Assembly (NCBI GenBank): GCA_037367355.1
Contig: CM074697.1
Span: 3,410,001-3,474,000, forward strand
Origin: Neoscytalidium dimidiatum
Taxonomy: Eukaryota; Ascomycota; Dothideomycetes; Botryosphaeriales; Botryosphaeriaceae
Length of the DNA stretch: 64,000 nucleotides
Reading direction: 5' to 3'
Shown: in pieces, positions 1 through 11,794 of the stretch
Numbering within the stretch: position 1 is the stretch's first letter
How the letters are laid out: each line of letters starts with the position of its first letter
Program-made: the position numbers and the translations under genes
The notes under the pieces: model-generated
Database searches by the model: none
Told to the model about the DNA's origin: nothing
Seen by the model: only the letters and a program-made list of their open reading frames with translations

Positions 1-3000
1 TTTAACTTAGGTAGGTCCGTAATAAAATCTAGTAAGATAGATTACTAAGGGCGCTTAGATGCCGGTAGTAGCTAAAGTAGTCTATAGAGTACGTATCTCG
101 CCGCCTTACTTCAAATATAGAGGTCGTATTACGTAACTATCCGTTGGACTATCCTTCTAAGCCCCGGGAAGTAGTAATTTCTCGTAATTCTCTCGATCGT
201 CTTCTCGGTTTCTTAATAACTATATACTGGGGCCTCGTATATATTCTTTACGAGTTCCTTCCGTAGTTTTACCGGGACGTAGATTAATCCTAAAAATAGG
301 ATTGTTCCTTCTACGTCTCTAGTTACTCGGGGGTCGTTTTCTAAATTTCCGATTTCTTATGCCGTGGCGTCTTCCGCGTAGGCTTCTCGGATTTTACGAT
401 TCTATTCGTAGCTTTCTAGGCGTATTACTAAGACTACTAGCCTAGCCGGGGTAAGCGACCTTCTAGGTTTCTCTTTTCTCCTATATATAGCGGAGATCTA
501 GCGTTTATTAGGTATAAGAGACCCGTCTTTCTATTCTACTAGTATCGCCGGTTATAGTTCTAGCCTTCCTTCTGTATAGTCGGCTCTTCTACTTAGCGCG
601 TCTACGCGAGCGTTTTCTAATCCCTTCCGGTAGGTAATCTTTATATTATAGGATACTAGCTCTTTAGCTTACCTAACCTATCTTCGGTTTAGTTCTTTCG
701 TAGTAGTAAAGTACGAAAGGTTCTTATAGTCGTAGTAGACTATAACCTAGTATTTAGCTTCTTCGAGGTAGTGTCTCTATTCTTTAAAAGCCGTAACGAT
801 AGCTAGGAGTTCCTTATTATAGACGTCGTAATTTCTTTCTAGACCTGTTATTTTTTAGGAGTAGTACGCGATAGGATATAGCCTATCTTACTCGTCTAGC
901 TAGCTTAAGACTACTTCGATAGCGTAGTCCGATATATCGGTTTCTACCGTTATAGGTAGGTCGGGGTAGAATAGTCCTAAGACTAGTACTTCTATAAATA
1001 TTCGTTTTAGTAAGTCGAAGGTATTCTATTACCTTTCTTTCTATACGAATCTATATTCTTTCTTAGTTAGATCTATAAGCGGAGCTACTATCTTCGCGTA
1101 GTTTAGGATGAACTTCCGGTAAAAGTTAGTAAAACTAAGGAAGGATTATACTTCTTTAACGGTTTTCGGTATAGGCTAGTCCCTTATTACGTCTAGTTTC
1201 TTTTCGTCTATACTAATATATCCTAGGGTAATAATAAACCCTAGGTACTTAGTCTTCTATATATACTATTCGCTCTTATCTAGGGCTATCCGGAGGTTCC
1301 GTTTCTCTAGTGCCTATAGAACCTTATATATATACTCGGTATATTCCTTAAGCGTTTCTAAGTATATTAGGATATCGTCTAGATAGGCTAGTACGAATAC
1401 GTCTAAGTACGGTCGTAGTATATCGTTAACTAGACTCTAGAACGTAGCTAGTATATTAGTAAGCCTAAATAGTATTACCGTATACTCGTAATATCCGAAT
1501 CTTATTCGGAAAGCCGTTTTCTATTCTTTGCCTTCTTTTATCCGAACGAGGTAATAGCCTTCTCTAAGGTCTAGCTTAGTAAAGTATTTAGCTTTTCTTA
1601 ATTTATCCTATAATTCGTCGATATATAGTAACGGGTATCGGTTTTTTATCGTAATATCGTTTAGTTATCTATAGTCGATATAGAGGCGGAGCTTACTATT
1701 TTTCTTAGGTATAAATAGGATAGGGTATCCGGCCGGTAACGTAGAGGGTCGGATATATTCTCTTTCTAGATTTATTTCGAGATACTCCCTTAGTGCGTCC
1801 GCCTCGTTCTTAGAGAGAGAATAAAGGGGCTTAAACGTAGGCTACGTTTCTAATAATAGGGGTATTTTATAGTCCTATAGCTTATACTCGGGTAGTAATT
1901 CTTTACCTCGTTCTTTAAATAATTCGGCGTATTTTTAGAATTCTAGGGGTACGTTCTCTAGTCCCGTAGTACTTTCCGTTACGCGTATCTAGTTAAGGGC
2001 TCTACCTAGTAGGCTATACCTCTCGTAGATCCGTTATAGATAGTCTCCTCCGAGCGGTCGGGGATTATTAACTTCCGGGGTCCGCTTTCTTATCTATACT
2101 ATAATTCGGCGTTCTTATTCTAGGCTAGGCTTAATATAGACGATATAAGCTTATTCTCCTCGTTTTTTTATACGTAGTAGGGCGTTAAGGGATATTCCCT
2201 TAGCCTCTATAGGGTACTTTTTAGGTGGCTCTAGCGTCTAGCTCTCTAGCTCTAACTTTTAGCTTTCTAGCTCTAGCTCTTAGCTCTAGCTCTCTAGCTC
2301 TAGTTCTTAGCTCTCTAGCTCTAGCTCTTAATTCTAGCTCTCTAGCTCTTAGCTCTAGCGCTCTAGCTCTTTTATTTCGAGGTTCGCTAGGTATCGTTTA
2401 TATTTATCTTCTAGGAACGTTATAGTTCCTATACTCTAGCTAATATATAGGTTATAGGTTTTTAACTAAAATATTCCGAGGATAACGTCGTAGTTTAGGC
2501 TTATAGTTACGTCTAGATTAATTCGTTCTTCGTAACTTCTAAGAGTTAGTCGTACTTAACCGGTCTCGATCCTTATCTAGCTCTTACCGTATTCTATCGA
2601 TAATCTATCGAACGTGCCTAGTTTATAGGGGCGTTTCTTAGGTTAGAATAGTAAGTCGTTCCTTCTAAGAAATTCGGGGTCTACGAAATTTCCTTACGCT
2701 CTACTATCGATTATTACTAACGTAGTAGTTTCTTTAATTATAACTAGTACTTCTAGTAGCGTTTTAAGTTCTTCTTATTTACGAGATATTCCGTTCGATA
2801 TTAAGTATATAATCTAGTTAAGGGACCTTCGTATTAGCCCCTTCTAGGGTCTCTAACTAGGGGAGCCGTCTAGTTTTTTAATATCTCGTAGCGTATATAC
2901 TTATCCTATTTCTTAACTAGGATCGGGGTTTTCTTCTACTAAGTCTATTATCTCTTTTTAATCTTACGCCTCTAGTAGATTTACCCGTTACGCACTTAGT

Positions 3001-5270
3001 ACTAGAAGGTCGGTTTACCGTATTTTTCGTCGGGTATCTACTATAGGGTGCCGTAGCTTCGCGTAGCTATGCCGTATCGATAGAGGGTATAGGCTATATC
3101 GCGTAGATACGCGAGGTCTTATTATTACTACGTTTCCTAGGCTTCTCCTTCGAGCTAGAATGCTACCTCGTTAGCTATTTTTAATAGTAATTCCTTCTAA
3201 GGGTACTATACGTCGTTTTCGAAGAATTATAAGCTAAGTTTCCCGTTCTTTATCTAGTATTATTACGGCGGTAGATCTATTCTCGCTCCGGGGGTCTAGT
3301 AGATCGTAGGGGTATAACTAAATTCGATATTCCTCGTATTTCCGTACCGGTTTAGGTGCTCCGCGATTCGATCGAGTATAGCTTAATCCTACTATTACTC
3401 GATATTTCCTATCTTACTAGATTCTAGTATACTATCGTAAAGTTCTTTAGTTTCGCTATTTACGAGGTCTTCGTCGGCCGGGAAGTATCTTTCGATGTCT
3501 TCCTCTATAACCTCTTCTAATTTTCGGAGTATTATATTAAGTCGTCGTAGCTTACTAGGGTACTATCCCGTAGTATTCTTATCGCTCTAGTAGATAGTAT
3601 AACCGTCGTCGTAGTACGCCGTCTAACTTAGGGCTATATAGTCTACTATCTTTATAGTAGTAATTTCTTATAGCGCCTCTTATTTCTAGATAGCTACCGC
3701 TACTTCTCGCGACTCTTTCTTTAAGTATTTATATCTTATACTCTATTTATCTCTATATCGGATATATAGTCCTTTCTTATAGAGCTCTTTTTCTTTCTTA
3801 CTCTATTCCCTTTTCTTACTCTTATTATTGCCGTTCTTCTTATTTTCGCCTTTATCTCGTCGGACTATATTATCTATTTCTATAGCGTCGCCTCCTTTCT
3901 AGGTATAGCGAGGCCTAGCTTACCTCGAGGTATTAGCGTTATATCCTTTCTTATCAAACTACCTCTCTATACGGCGCTTATCTATAAGTAGGGCTAGCTT
4001 AATTATGCCGTTAAGGGTTTCTAGTTTCTCGTAGTACGTTATAGCTTCTTTAATCTTATTCCTTAGCCCTTAGTAGTAGAAAGTGCGTAGCGTAAGGTTA
4101 AAGTACCTATCTACGAGGTATACTACGTCTTAGAATTTAGCTATATAGTTCTATACCGTTTCTTTCTATTTTAGACTTATAAGGGTCCTAGTAGCTAGAC
4201 GGTTCTCGTTAATACCGCTAAAGGCTACCTTAAGCTACTTCGTAAAGTTTTAGTAGTCGCTAAAGATTATCGAGGTTACTTCGGACTATAGATATACGGG
4301 TTTCTCCTAGTACTCCCGCTTAAAAGGTCGGAACTATTATTTTACCGATTCTCTAAGGTAGGTACTAGCGTATAAGACTTATTCGGCGGGGCCGGCGAAG
4401 TTACCGTATATAAAGTATATATAGTTATTTAGCTACGTAATAAAGGCTTAGGTCTTCTTTCGATCTCTATAGTATAGGTCTAGCTTCGGAACCTTAATCT
4501 TAGTAGCCGGTAGTAAAGCTAGTGCCTAGATAAGCTAGGTACGTAGAACTACGTTCTCGTTTCGAAGTTCTAGAATTATATTAAGTAGCTCCTCGTTAGT
4601 TAGTATATTAGGGTATTAGTTTTCTACTGCCGTACTATATAGCGGCGGTTACTACGAGCCTAGGGCATTCTACGCCTCTTATACGTGCTCGTTACTAAGT
4701 ACGTCCGCTATAATAGCTAATACTATTAATACTTCTCGTAGTAAGGGAATACTTTCTATTTTCTAATTAAGTCGCTTCCTTTTCTATAAGGATAGTAGTT
4801 AAAGTATAACGACGGGGCCTCTACTACTAGGCTTCGGAGTCGCCTAGTAGGTTTAGGTTAGTCGAAGGGTTTACCTTAAAGATAAGGAAAGGGGAGTAAT
4901 AATAGAATAAGAAGTTACGTAATATAGGAGTTTAGTAGGCCTTATTACCTCTAAATTAATATAGTATTAAATTAGAACTTTAAGTTAACTACTAGGGTTA
5001 AAATACTATCTAACGAGCGTGTCTATATACTATAGTAAAGCTATAACAATCTAGATCTAGGTGTAGTAGATTTATCGGGGGTAGATATACGGTACTTAGA
5101 TTTATAGAGATCTAAAGTGGGCCGTACGTAATACGCGGCGCTTAGGTTCGTTTCCCGATTCCCGACTTCTTTAATTATACGAGCGGCTAGTGTCGTCGTC
5201 CCGCCGCGCTCCTTCTATCGACTTCCCACTCCTTACCCGTGCGGGTTTATACCTTTTATAGCTATAACGC
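1..5270 (-). mobile_element. Degenerate Ty3/gypsy LTR retrotransposon, truncated by the window edge
   Basis: Read on the minus strand, the usual gag-protease-RT-RNase H-integrase order of Ty3/gypsy is visible through many stops. A gag-like capsid region lies near 3890-4270. An aspartic protease stretch with a DSRA (DSGA-type) motif lies near 2690-2730. The reverse transcriptase lies near 1000-1800, with an IDYR motif at about 1660-1685 and AYLDDILIYL at 1359-1388. RNase H follows near 660-890, then the tether read as NARVDALSRRAD near 570-613. The integrase zinc-binding region and the start of its core (LDFITDLP) fall at 1-250 and are cut by the left edge. The 5' end and LTR should lie between about 4870 and 5270, but I cannot place LTR borders because RIP has erased them. 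All coding capacity is lost. Confidence 0.88.
2228..2370. repeat. AGCTCT low-complexity tract inside the gypsy element
   Basis: Irregular tandem repetition of a CTAGCTCT/AGCTCT unit. It sits between the protease-like and reverse-transcriptase-like parts of the minus-strand element, so it probably derives from a Glu/Ser/Leu-rich linker rather than being an independent satellite. Confidence 0.7.
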
Positions 5271-5274
5271 CCGT

Positions 5275-6150
5275 ATATTCTAGGGTTCGTAATAAAATCT
5301 AGCTAACGTTTACGTTAATATACTACTTTTAGGCGAATAGATAAAGTAAAAGAACTAACTAGACTATAGAAACTATATTATAAATATTTATTACTATAGA
5401 ATAAAAAGCCTAGTTTAAATAGAATAAGTTATTATCTAATACTAAGTTTATTCTTAATACTTTATCTAACGCGTCTACTAGTAAAACTTCGTTTAAGCTT
5501 ATATATAGTATTAACCCTTATAATAGTACGGCTTTAATTAAGACTACGCGGTATAAACTAGTGGAGTACTTCTAGAGAGAACGAGAATAAATTTAAAAAG
5601 ACGCTTCTAATATACTCTAGCTAGTATAAATAAAAATAGCTATAGAGTATAACTTACGCTATTAACCGCTCTAGTATATAGATAAAATCTTTCTAAAGAT
5701 TATTTATAGAATTAAGTATAGTTATTAATTATCTTACTTAATAGTATTAAATATTATTAAGATTAGACTATTCCCTATACTTAAAAGAGTTAGAAAGAAT
5801 ATATACTAGCTAAAGCTATCTAAGTATATTAAAATCTACTTAGTAGTTTTAATTATATATTTAGAACTAGTAGTCGATAATTCTTACTATTATAAGTAGA
5901 CTCTAGTACCTCTAATAGAGAGTATTATAGACGTAGAACCGATTAAATATAACGTCGATCGTATTATTCGTAAAGAGTAGTATTAATAGCTAGGCGATAA
6001 AAGAAAACGATAGTATTACTACGTTCGATAGAAAGAATACGAAGTAAAGAATAATATATAGATTCTTAAAAAGTAGCTTAGAGAAGATATATCTAAAATT
6101 ATAGACTAGTTTAAGAAAAACCTTTTCTAACGTTTATAACGTTTAACGCA
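5275..6150 (+). mobile_element. Gypsy chromovirus remnant: integrase C-terminus with chromodomain
   Basis: The plus strand translates, through stops, into the C-terminal half of a Ty3/gypsy integrase. First comes the end of the catalytic core (a degenerate HPQ-type motif, then SKRTN near 5340), then the GPF/Y-type module (near 5740-5870, KIRLFPILKRV). Last comes a chromodomain at about 5937-6120, where YNVDRIIRKE is followed by YYYVR-KEYEV. The open frame ends near 6145. It lies on the opposite strand from the element to its left, so it is a separate insertion. Gag, protease and RT are not found upstream, so only the 3' part is present. In chromoviruses the chromodomain is thought to steer integration to heterochromatin. 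Confidence 0.8.
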
Positions 6151-6429
6151 TTATTAAAATAGCTAGTAAATTTTAGGCGTTTAGATATTTTTTTATTATT
6201 TCTTACTTTTTATTCTCTATTTTTCTTTTATTTTAACTATATTATCTTTATTAGCGTTTTTATTAGCGTTATTTAGATATTTATTTTTATAAAGATTTTA
6301 AGGTAGTTTTAGACGATACGTATTATAACGGTATACTATATATATAGACTAGTAAACTATTTCTTTAGACTATTAATATTTTCTCTTTAATAATATAAAT
6401 TTCTATACTAACCTACTATTATTAGCTAG

Positions 6430-9400
6430 CGATATTTTTCTTAATATTATAAGCGACGCTATAATAAGTATAACTAAGATATATACTTTAGAGCGGTTCG
6501 TTAAGTAGCTATTCTCCTCTAGTATCTTTTTCTCTATCTATTTTTAACTCGCTTTAGAGTCGTCTATAGAGCGCCTAGAGGTAAAAGATTACTATTACTA
6601 TTAAAAATATCTTATATAGCTAAGACTATTATTTTATATATAGGTCGACGTCTATTATTAGTTCGCTTAATAAGTAGATAAAAAATTTTTATTTTCTAAA
6701 GAACTACTAATAAGCGAGAATATCTAATTTAAAATTATAATTAGATTAGCCCTATTAATATAATATCTATATCTCTAAATATTTATATTATTTTTATATT
6801 TATATTACCGACTTAATATATCTCTACTAATTAATACGCGTTCTATTATAGCGTTAGCTCGTTAGATTCTATTAGATATAAAGACCGACTCGTTCTTAGC
6901 TTTTAAAGATAAGATATACACCTATATTATTAGTTTCTAAGCTTATATTAGCGAGTACGCGTATATAGAAGAATTAACTATTAACTTTATCTTTAAGTCT
7001 AGTAACGCGGGCTTAAAGTATAGCGCTAAATAAGCTAAGCTTAATAATTACTAGAATCTTAATAATAAACTAGAAGTTCTAAAGTTAGTTCGCCTTTTAA
7101 ATAGTTTTCGCGTCTTAATTACTTTCTTATCGTTTAAGAAATATAACTCTACTATTAAGCTTTAAATTATATAGTACTAGCCTTATCTAATTAAGCCTAA
7201 CTAATAGAAGTTACGCGTTATATTAATTAGAGGTAACTACGATAGTATTAATCTAGAAATCTATTTTAGTAGTTTTCGTAATAAGGCGAGTAAATAGGCT
7301 ATCTAATACGAAATAACGCGTAACTAGATCTTCTAATTATATAAGGCCGCTAGATTATATAATAACCGGCTTTAGAAAATCGAGATTTCTTTCTACGAGG
7401 ACTTACTCTACTTCTAGAGACTATTTTCTACGAATAAAGAGTACGAAGATCTTTTCTAAGAATAACTATATAAATATATATATAGCTCTAAAGTATTTTA
7501 TATACTAATTTAAAGTTCTAGTATTAAAAAGATAGTTAATTAAATAAATAACGAAATAGCTAAGCTTTAGAAAAATAATCTACTTAACGACTAGTTTTCT
7601 ATATCTAAGAATAAGAAGTTTATCTAGAAGAGTATAATTAAAAGTAAGAAGAACCGCTCTAAGATTAAGCTAAAAGTATTTAATATCTTTCTAACGTTTA
7701 ACTACTATCTAACTACGGTTAGCTTTATAGCGGTTTAGAAGTAAGAATATAGTAATAAGAATAGCTAGCCTTTTCTTACTAATATTTATTTTCTAGAGAT
7801 ACTTAATAGTTATAGTAACGCTTTCTTTAGTTTTCTATTTAATTTTTCTAACGGAATTCGTTTAAACGTAAGAGATAGCCTTAAGATCTACTCTACGAAT
7901 ATAAGTAAAGAGATTAATAATAAGACTTAAAATAAATTTATTCTTAATTCTTTACTATTTATAGAATTAAGTAATATCTCTACTATTCTTTACCGCTACT
8001 AGTAGAAAAGCGTATAAAATTAGATTAACTTAGATAATCTAGCTAGAGTCTAGAATCTTAATACTTTTAATAAAGCTTATAAAGCCGTTATATAAGCTTT
8101 AATTTTATAATCTACTCTTAAAATCTATAACTCGTTTAAGTTCTTTAAGCTATAGATAAATTTCTTATAATAAATTATAGATAACTAAAAGAGAGCTTTT
8201 AAGCTTAAGCGCGAATCTTACTAGATAACTACTTATCGCGTCTATTTTACGTAAACCTATATACTCGGATCGTTACTAAACCCCGCCTATATAAAATAGA
8301 AAAGCGTATTTATAATAAGTTTAATAAGGGCTAAAGAGCTATAATAAATACTTATTAGAGTCTATTTAACGGTATTAGTATTATTAAAGGTTCTTTTAAT
8401 ACTAGAAAAACGTTTATAGAAAATTAAATTATTTAACCTCTACTCTATTTAAATAAGAGCTTAGAGCGTTAACTTATTTTATTAATTTTAGCCTCTAATA
8501 AGTCTACTAATATACTTACAAAACGCCTAAATTAACTTATAATCTAAATCTTTAGAGAAATAGGCCTTTAGACTCCGCTAATAATTATTTATATATTTCT
8601 AATATAGGTAGAAGACTAGATTATAAAGCGAGAGATAGAAGCTATATAATCTAATAAGAGACTTATTTATTTTAATAATACGCTTCTAGACTTTAATTAA
8701 ATATTAGCCGCCTAGATCTTTATAAAGCGATATAATAAAGCTATATACTATTCTATTATTAAAGTTAATAACTAGCGAGTTAAGAAGATTAGTCTTATTC
8801 TTAGTTTTTATATACTATAGATAAGCAGTTTCTTAGATATACTTTTTACTACTAAGAATAACGAATAGTACTAAGAGTTTTAAAGAATATTTATAGAGTA
8901 TAAAAGTAGTAAAGTCTTTATAAAAAAGAAAAAAGAGTAGTTTATTCTAGCTATTAGCGAACTCCGCGTTATAATACTTTAATACGCGGAAGCTATTATT
9001 ATAACTCCTACTATTATTAGTCTTTTTAAGTTTCGCGATATAGTATAGCCGAGAGTTATTCTAGTAAACGAAGCCGCCTATATTAATAAGGCTAACCTAT
9101 AGTATTACTTTAGCTAGTTTCTAAAAGTAATTCATATTCTCTTAGATAATACTTAGTAACTACGTCTATTTATATACTTATAAAATAATCTATATACTTA
9201 GACTAGCGTTTCGCTTATACGTCGTTTAGTATATATAGACTTTCGTACTATCTAGCTTACTAAATAATAGCGCTATAGCTAAAAAATCTATAAAATTATT
9301 TTAAAAGTCTAGTATAAGAGTCTTCTTACTATTACGTAGTATCTTATTAATAAGCTTTATAAAGAAGATTAATAATTTTAGTTATAGTTTAAAGAGTTCT

Positions 9401-10230
9401 ACGGTATAAAGACTTAAATTCTCTACGTTAATACTAAGAATAGTATTATTATTAGAGATTTTTTTAAATCTTTTTTTAATCTTTAGTATACTTACTTAGA
9501 TAAAGAAATTATTCGTAGTCTACTTAATAAGGATTTCTAGCTAAAGTAGATTAGTATTCTCTATATATATTAGGCCTAATTTAATTTATACGACTAGATT
9601 ATTACGTAGATTTAATATAAAAGATCTAACTAAAATCTCTATACGATTTATAATAAAAAGATTAATAGATTCTAAAGCGATAAGATTCTAATTATAATTA
9701 TTAATCTATCTATAACTTAGACTCTAGATTTTTTAAAAGATAGCTATCGTATTAATACTACTTTATCTCGTAGACGTTTAGATATTATTTTAATCTATAA
9801 TTACCGCGGCCTATCGTTAGACTAGAAGTACTAACGCTCTAATCTCTAGTTAGTTTTTAGGATTATATACTAGAAAAGAAGGTTTACTATAATAAGTAAG
9901 AAGGCTATCTAGAGTTATTTTTCTAAGCTCTAAAAGAATCTAATAAGCGCTATTAGTTTTAAAATAGAGGAGAACTCTTCTATAGTAGATATCTCTTAGA
10001 ATAATAGTAGTAACTAGAAAGCTTCTATAGCGAATACTCTTTAAAATAGTAGTAACTAGAAAGCTTCTATAGTAGATATCTCTTAGAATAGTAGTAACTA
10101 GAAAGCCTCTAGAAACTAGAACGACTAGAATATTAATACGACTAGCCTAGATCTTAATATTAAGAAAGAAGCTATCTAGCTTTCTTCTCTAATATTAGAG
10201 GCCGAGGTTTTCTTTCTTTCTTTTTTCTTT
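6430..10230 (+). pseudogene. RIP-inactivated UPF1/DNA2-like SF1 helicase gene
   Basis: A long plus-strand coding relic. The helicase core can be read through stops. A Walker A box lies at 8389-8412 (GSFNTRKT, GPPGTGKT-like). A Walker B-like ILVNEAA lies near 9055-9080, followed by a D-x-x-QLR motif typical of SF1. A motif VI-like NTTLSRRR lies near 9752-9800. This order and spacing fits the AAA_11/AAA_12 helicases of the UPF1/NAM7/DNA2 group. Upstream sequence from about 6430 to 7560 also reads as protein in one frame, with stops only at former Gln-type codons, but I do not recognise its domain. It is in a different frame from the helicase core, so at least one intron or indel lies between. 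The C-terminus carries a short tandem repeat. RIP acts on duplicated DNA, so this gene was probably multicopy or part of a larger mobile unit. Confidence 0.72.
9990..10112 (+). repeat. About 42-bp tandem repeat at the helicase 3' end
   Basis: Three consecutive copies of a unit containing AGTAGTAACTAGAAAGC start near 10004, 10046 and 10089. In the coding frame the core reads NSSN-KAS. The repeat therefore looks like a short Asn/Ser-rich C-terminal repeat of the dead helicase protein. Confidence 0.75.
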
Positions 10231-10423
10231 CTTACTTTTCGAGTTAATAATAGGAGGACGAGGCCTTTTTCTTTTACTTTCTATAGTTACTAAAGATAGT
10301 AATAATTAGAGAAGAGGTAGATATTATAGTAAGTACGCTTAGTACGCTTAGCGCGGCGCTAGCGCCGCTAGGTAGTTTAGCTCCTTCGCTCTCTTCCAGA
10401 CGAAGACCAGACAACGAATACAG

Positions 10424-11008
10424 ATGCATACGAGTTTTTGCTCCAACATCTACGGCGCCGGCCGGGGGCCCCGTGAACGCGCGCAGCGTGCAGGTGGGGC
10501 GGGGGCTGGCGGTCTGGGGCGGCGTGCATGTGGAGGATCTGGGGGCGTTGTTCGTGCGGTTGGTGGAGAGGGCGGTGGTGGTGGGGGAGGAGGAGGAGGT
10601 GGTGGTGGAGGAGAGGGAAGGCCCGTGGGGGGAGGAGGGCGTGTTTTTCACGAGTGTTGGGGGGGATCTCGTGAGTGGCGCACCTGTTTCTTTGCCCTTT
10701 TTTTTTTCTCTTTATTTTTGGGGAAGAGGTCGAGTGCTGATCGTGTAAAGTCGTGGGGCGAGATTTCTCGCCGCGTTGCGCAGGCTGCGGTGCAGAAGGA
10801 GTATATCAAGGATGTGGAGGTCGAGCAGGTGAGTCCGGAGGAGGCGGATAAGCTGACGCCGCATGGGAGCGTCATTTTGGGGACGAACGCGCGGGTCGAG
10901 TCGAGGCGTGCGAAGGAGCTGTTGGGATGGACACCGGTGCAGAAGAGTTTGGAGGAGGAGATTCCGGAGACGGTGGAGGCGGAGGCGAAGAGATTGGGTG
11001 TGGTGTAA
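10424..11008 (+). pseudogene. 3' remnant of an extended-SDR epimerase/dehydratase gene
   Basis: The C-terminal half of a fungal NAD(P)-dependent nucleoside-sugar epimerase-like protein. It begins at SNIYGAGRGP, continues through RSVQVG and VHVEDLGALF, and ends with the typical RAKELLGWTP and SLEEEIP motifs. An intron at 10671-10750 (GTGAGT...AAG, branch-like TGCTGAT) joins the two parts in phase. Between YGAGRGP and VNARSVQ the frame changes by one base in a run of G and C near 10464-10472, a frameshift (or sequencing slip). Everything 5' of about 10420, including the Rossmann nucleotide-binding part, is missing and replaced by the RIP block. Exon 1 also contains an expanded Gly/Val/Glu-rich tract near 10570-10625. 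It is almost certainly non-functional. Confidence 0.72.
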
Positions 11009-11794
11009 GCGGGATATATTCTAGAGAGGCTACGCCCTTAGGCTAGTGATATGTGGTATATGAGCCAGAGGAGTGAGGCGGTGGGGACTTATGTGGGGGA
11101 TCACTACACCAACGAAAACGAAGAGGGTAGCAACATTCAAGAAATATCTGCAAGAGCACCAGACTTCTAAATGACCACGGTAACCGCTACCTCGGCTATC
11201 TGTGATTGAACTCTGCGAGCATTTTAATTGATTTGTTCATTTCAGATGTGTACTAACGACGTGTCTAGCAAAACCGCATTTCAAGCCATTCAGACTCACC
11301 ACCAAGGATATATCTCCGTCATAACCTCAAACCACGATGAAAAATAATGGGTCTCTTCATGCAATAAATGAGCTGCACCAACCTCGTCACATGAAGTCGT
11401 CCCGCATACTGTAGTGGCAACATCATAATTCTGTTCCCTTCCTACACTATCTGCCGCATCCCATACAAGAGTTTTCTTGCCGTGGAAGCTACTCGAATAC
11501 CTCATTGTAATGTCAACCCGGAGTTCCTCAGTCCCTCGAAAGGATGCCACAAGAGTAATACATGAACAGAGACGCAGGGTATCATCGACCGAATCCATAC
11601 CATGCAAAAAAAAAAAAAAAAGCAGAAAGTATGCCGGGAAAGAAGCCTTTCAGCCATCGAGTCCCTCCGGCCCACCCCATCTCACCATCCCATAAACCCC
11701 CCTCAAAGCAAAAAGAATGAATGACCCCTTGCCCCATCATCACAGAGCCCACAGCCTCCCATCCCACCCTCAGCCGACACCCCTCTCAGCTCTC
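11009..11794. other. Intergenic; nothing convincing
   Basis: Contains an A-rich run near 11607 and short open frames on both strands with no recognisable protein character. It may hold the terminators of the flanking genes. Nothing else is seen. Confidence 0.5.

Larger units (their letters stand above)
1..10385. other. RIP-mutated, gene-silenced repeat block
   Basis: Across this stretch CpA and TpG dinucleotides are very scarce while TpA is everywhere and CpG persists. That is the footprint of fungal repeat-induced point mutation (C to T, mainly at CpA), not of CpG deamination. When translated, recognisable proteins are interrupted almost only by TAA and TAG, where related proteins would have Gln or Trp. 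Composition returns to normal near 10385, where CA and TG reappear. No functional gene is expected inside. The block runs off the left edge. Confidence 0.9.

Noticed and set aside
19..5303. 15-nt string CGTAATAAAATCTAG present at 19-33 and 5289-5303, considered as a terminal repeat
   Set aside because: Both copies fall in integrase coding sequence of two different elements on opposite strands and extend no further; most likely chance in AT-rich RIP sequence.
10274..10651. Minus-strand frame of 125 codons with Ser/Pro/Thr bias
   Set aside because: It is the antisense of the epimerase remnant and its low-complexity GGN tract; no independent protein character.
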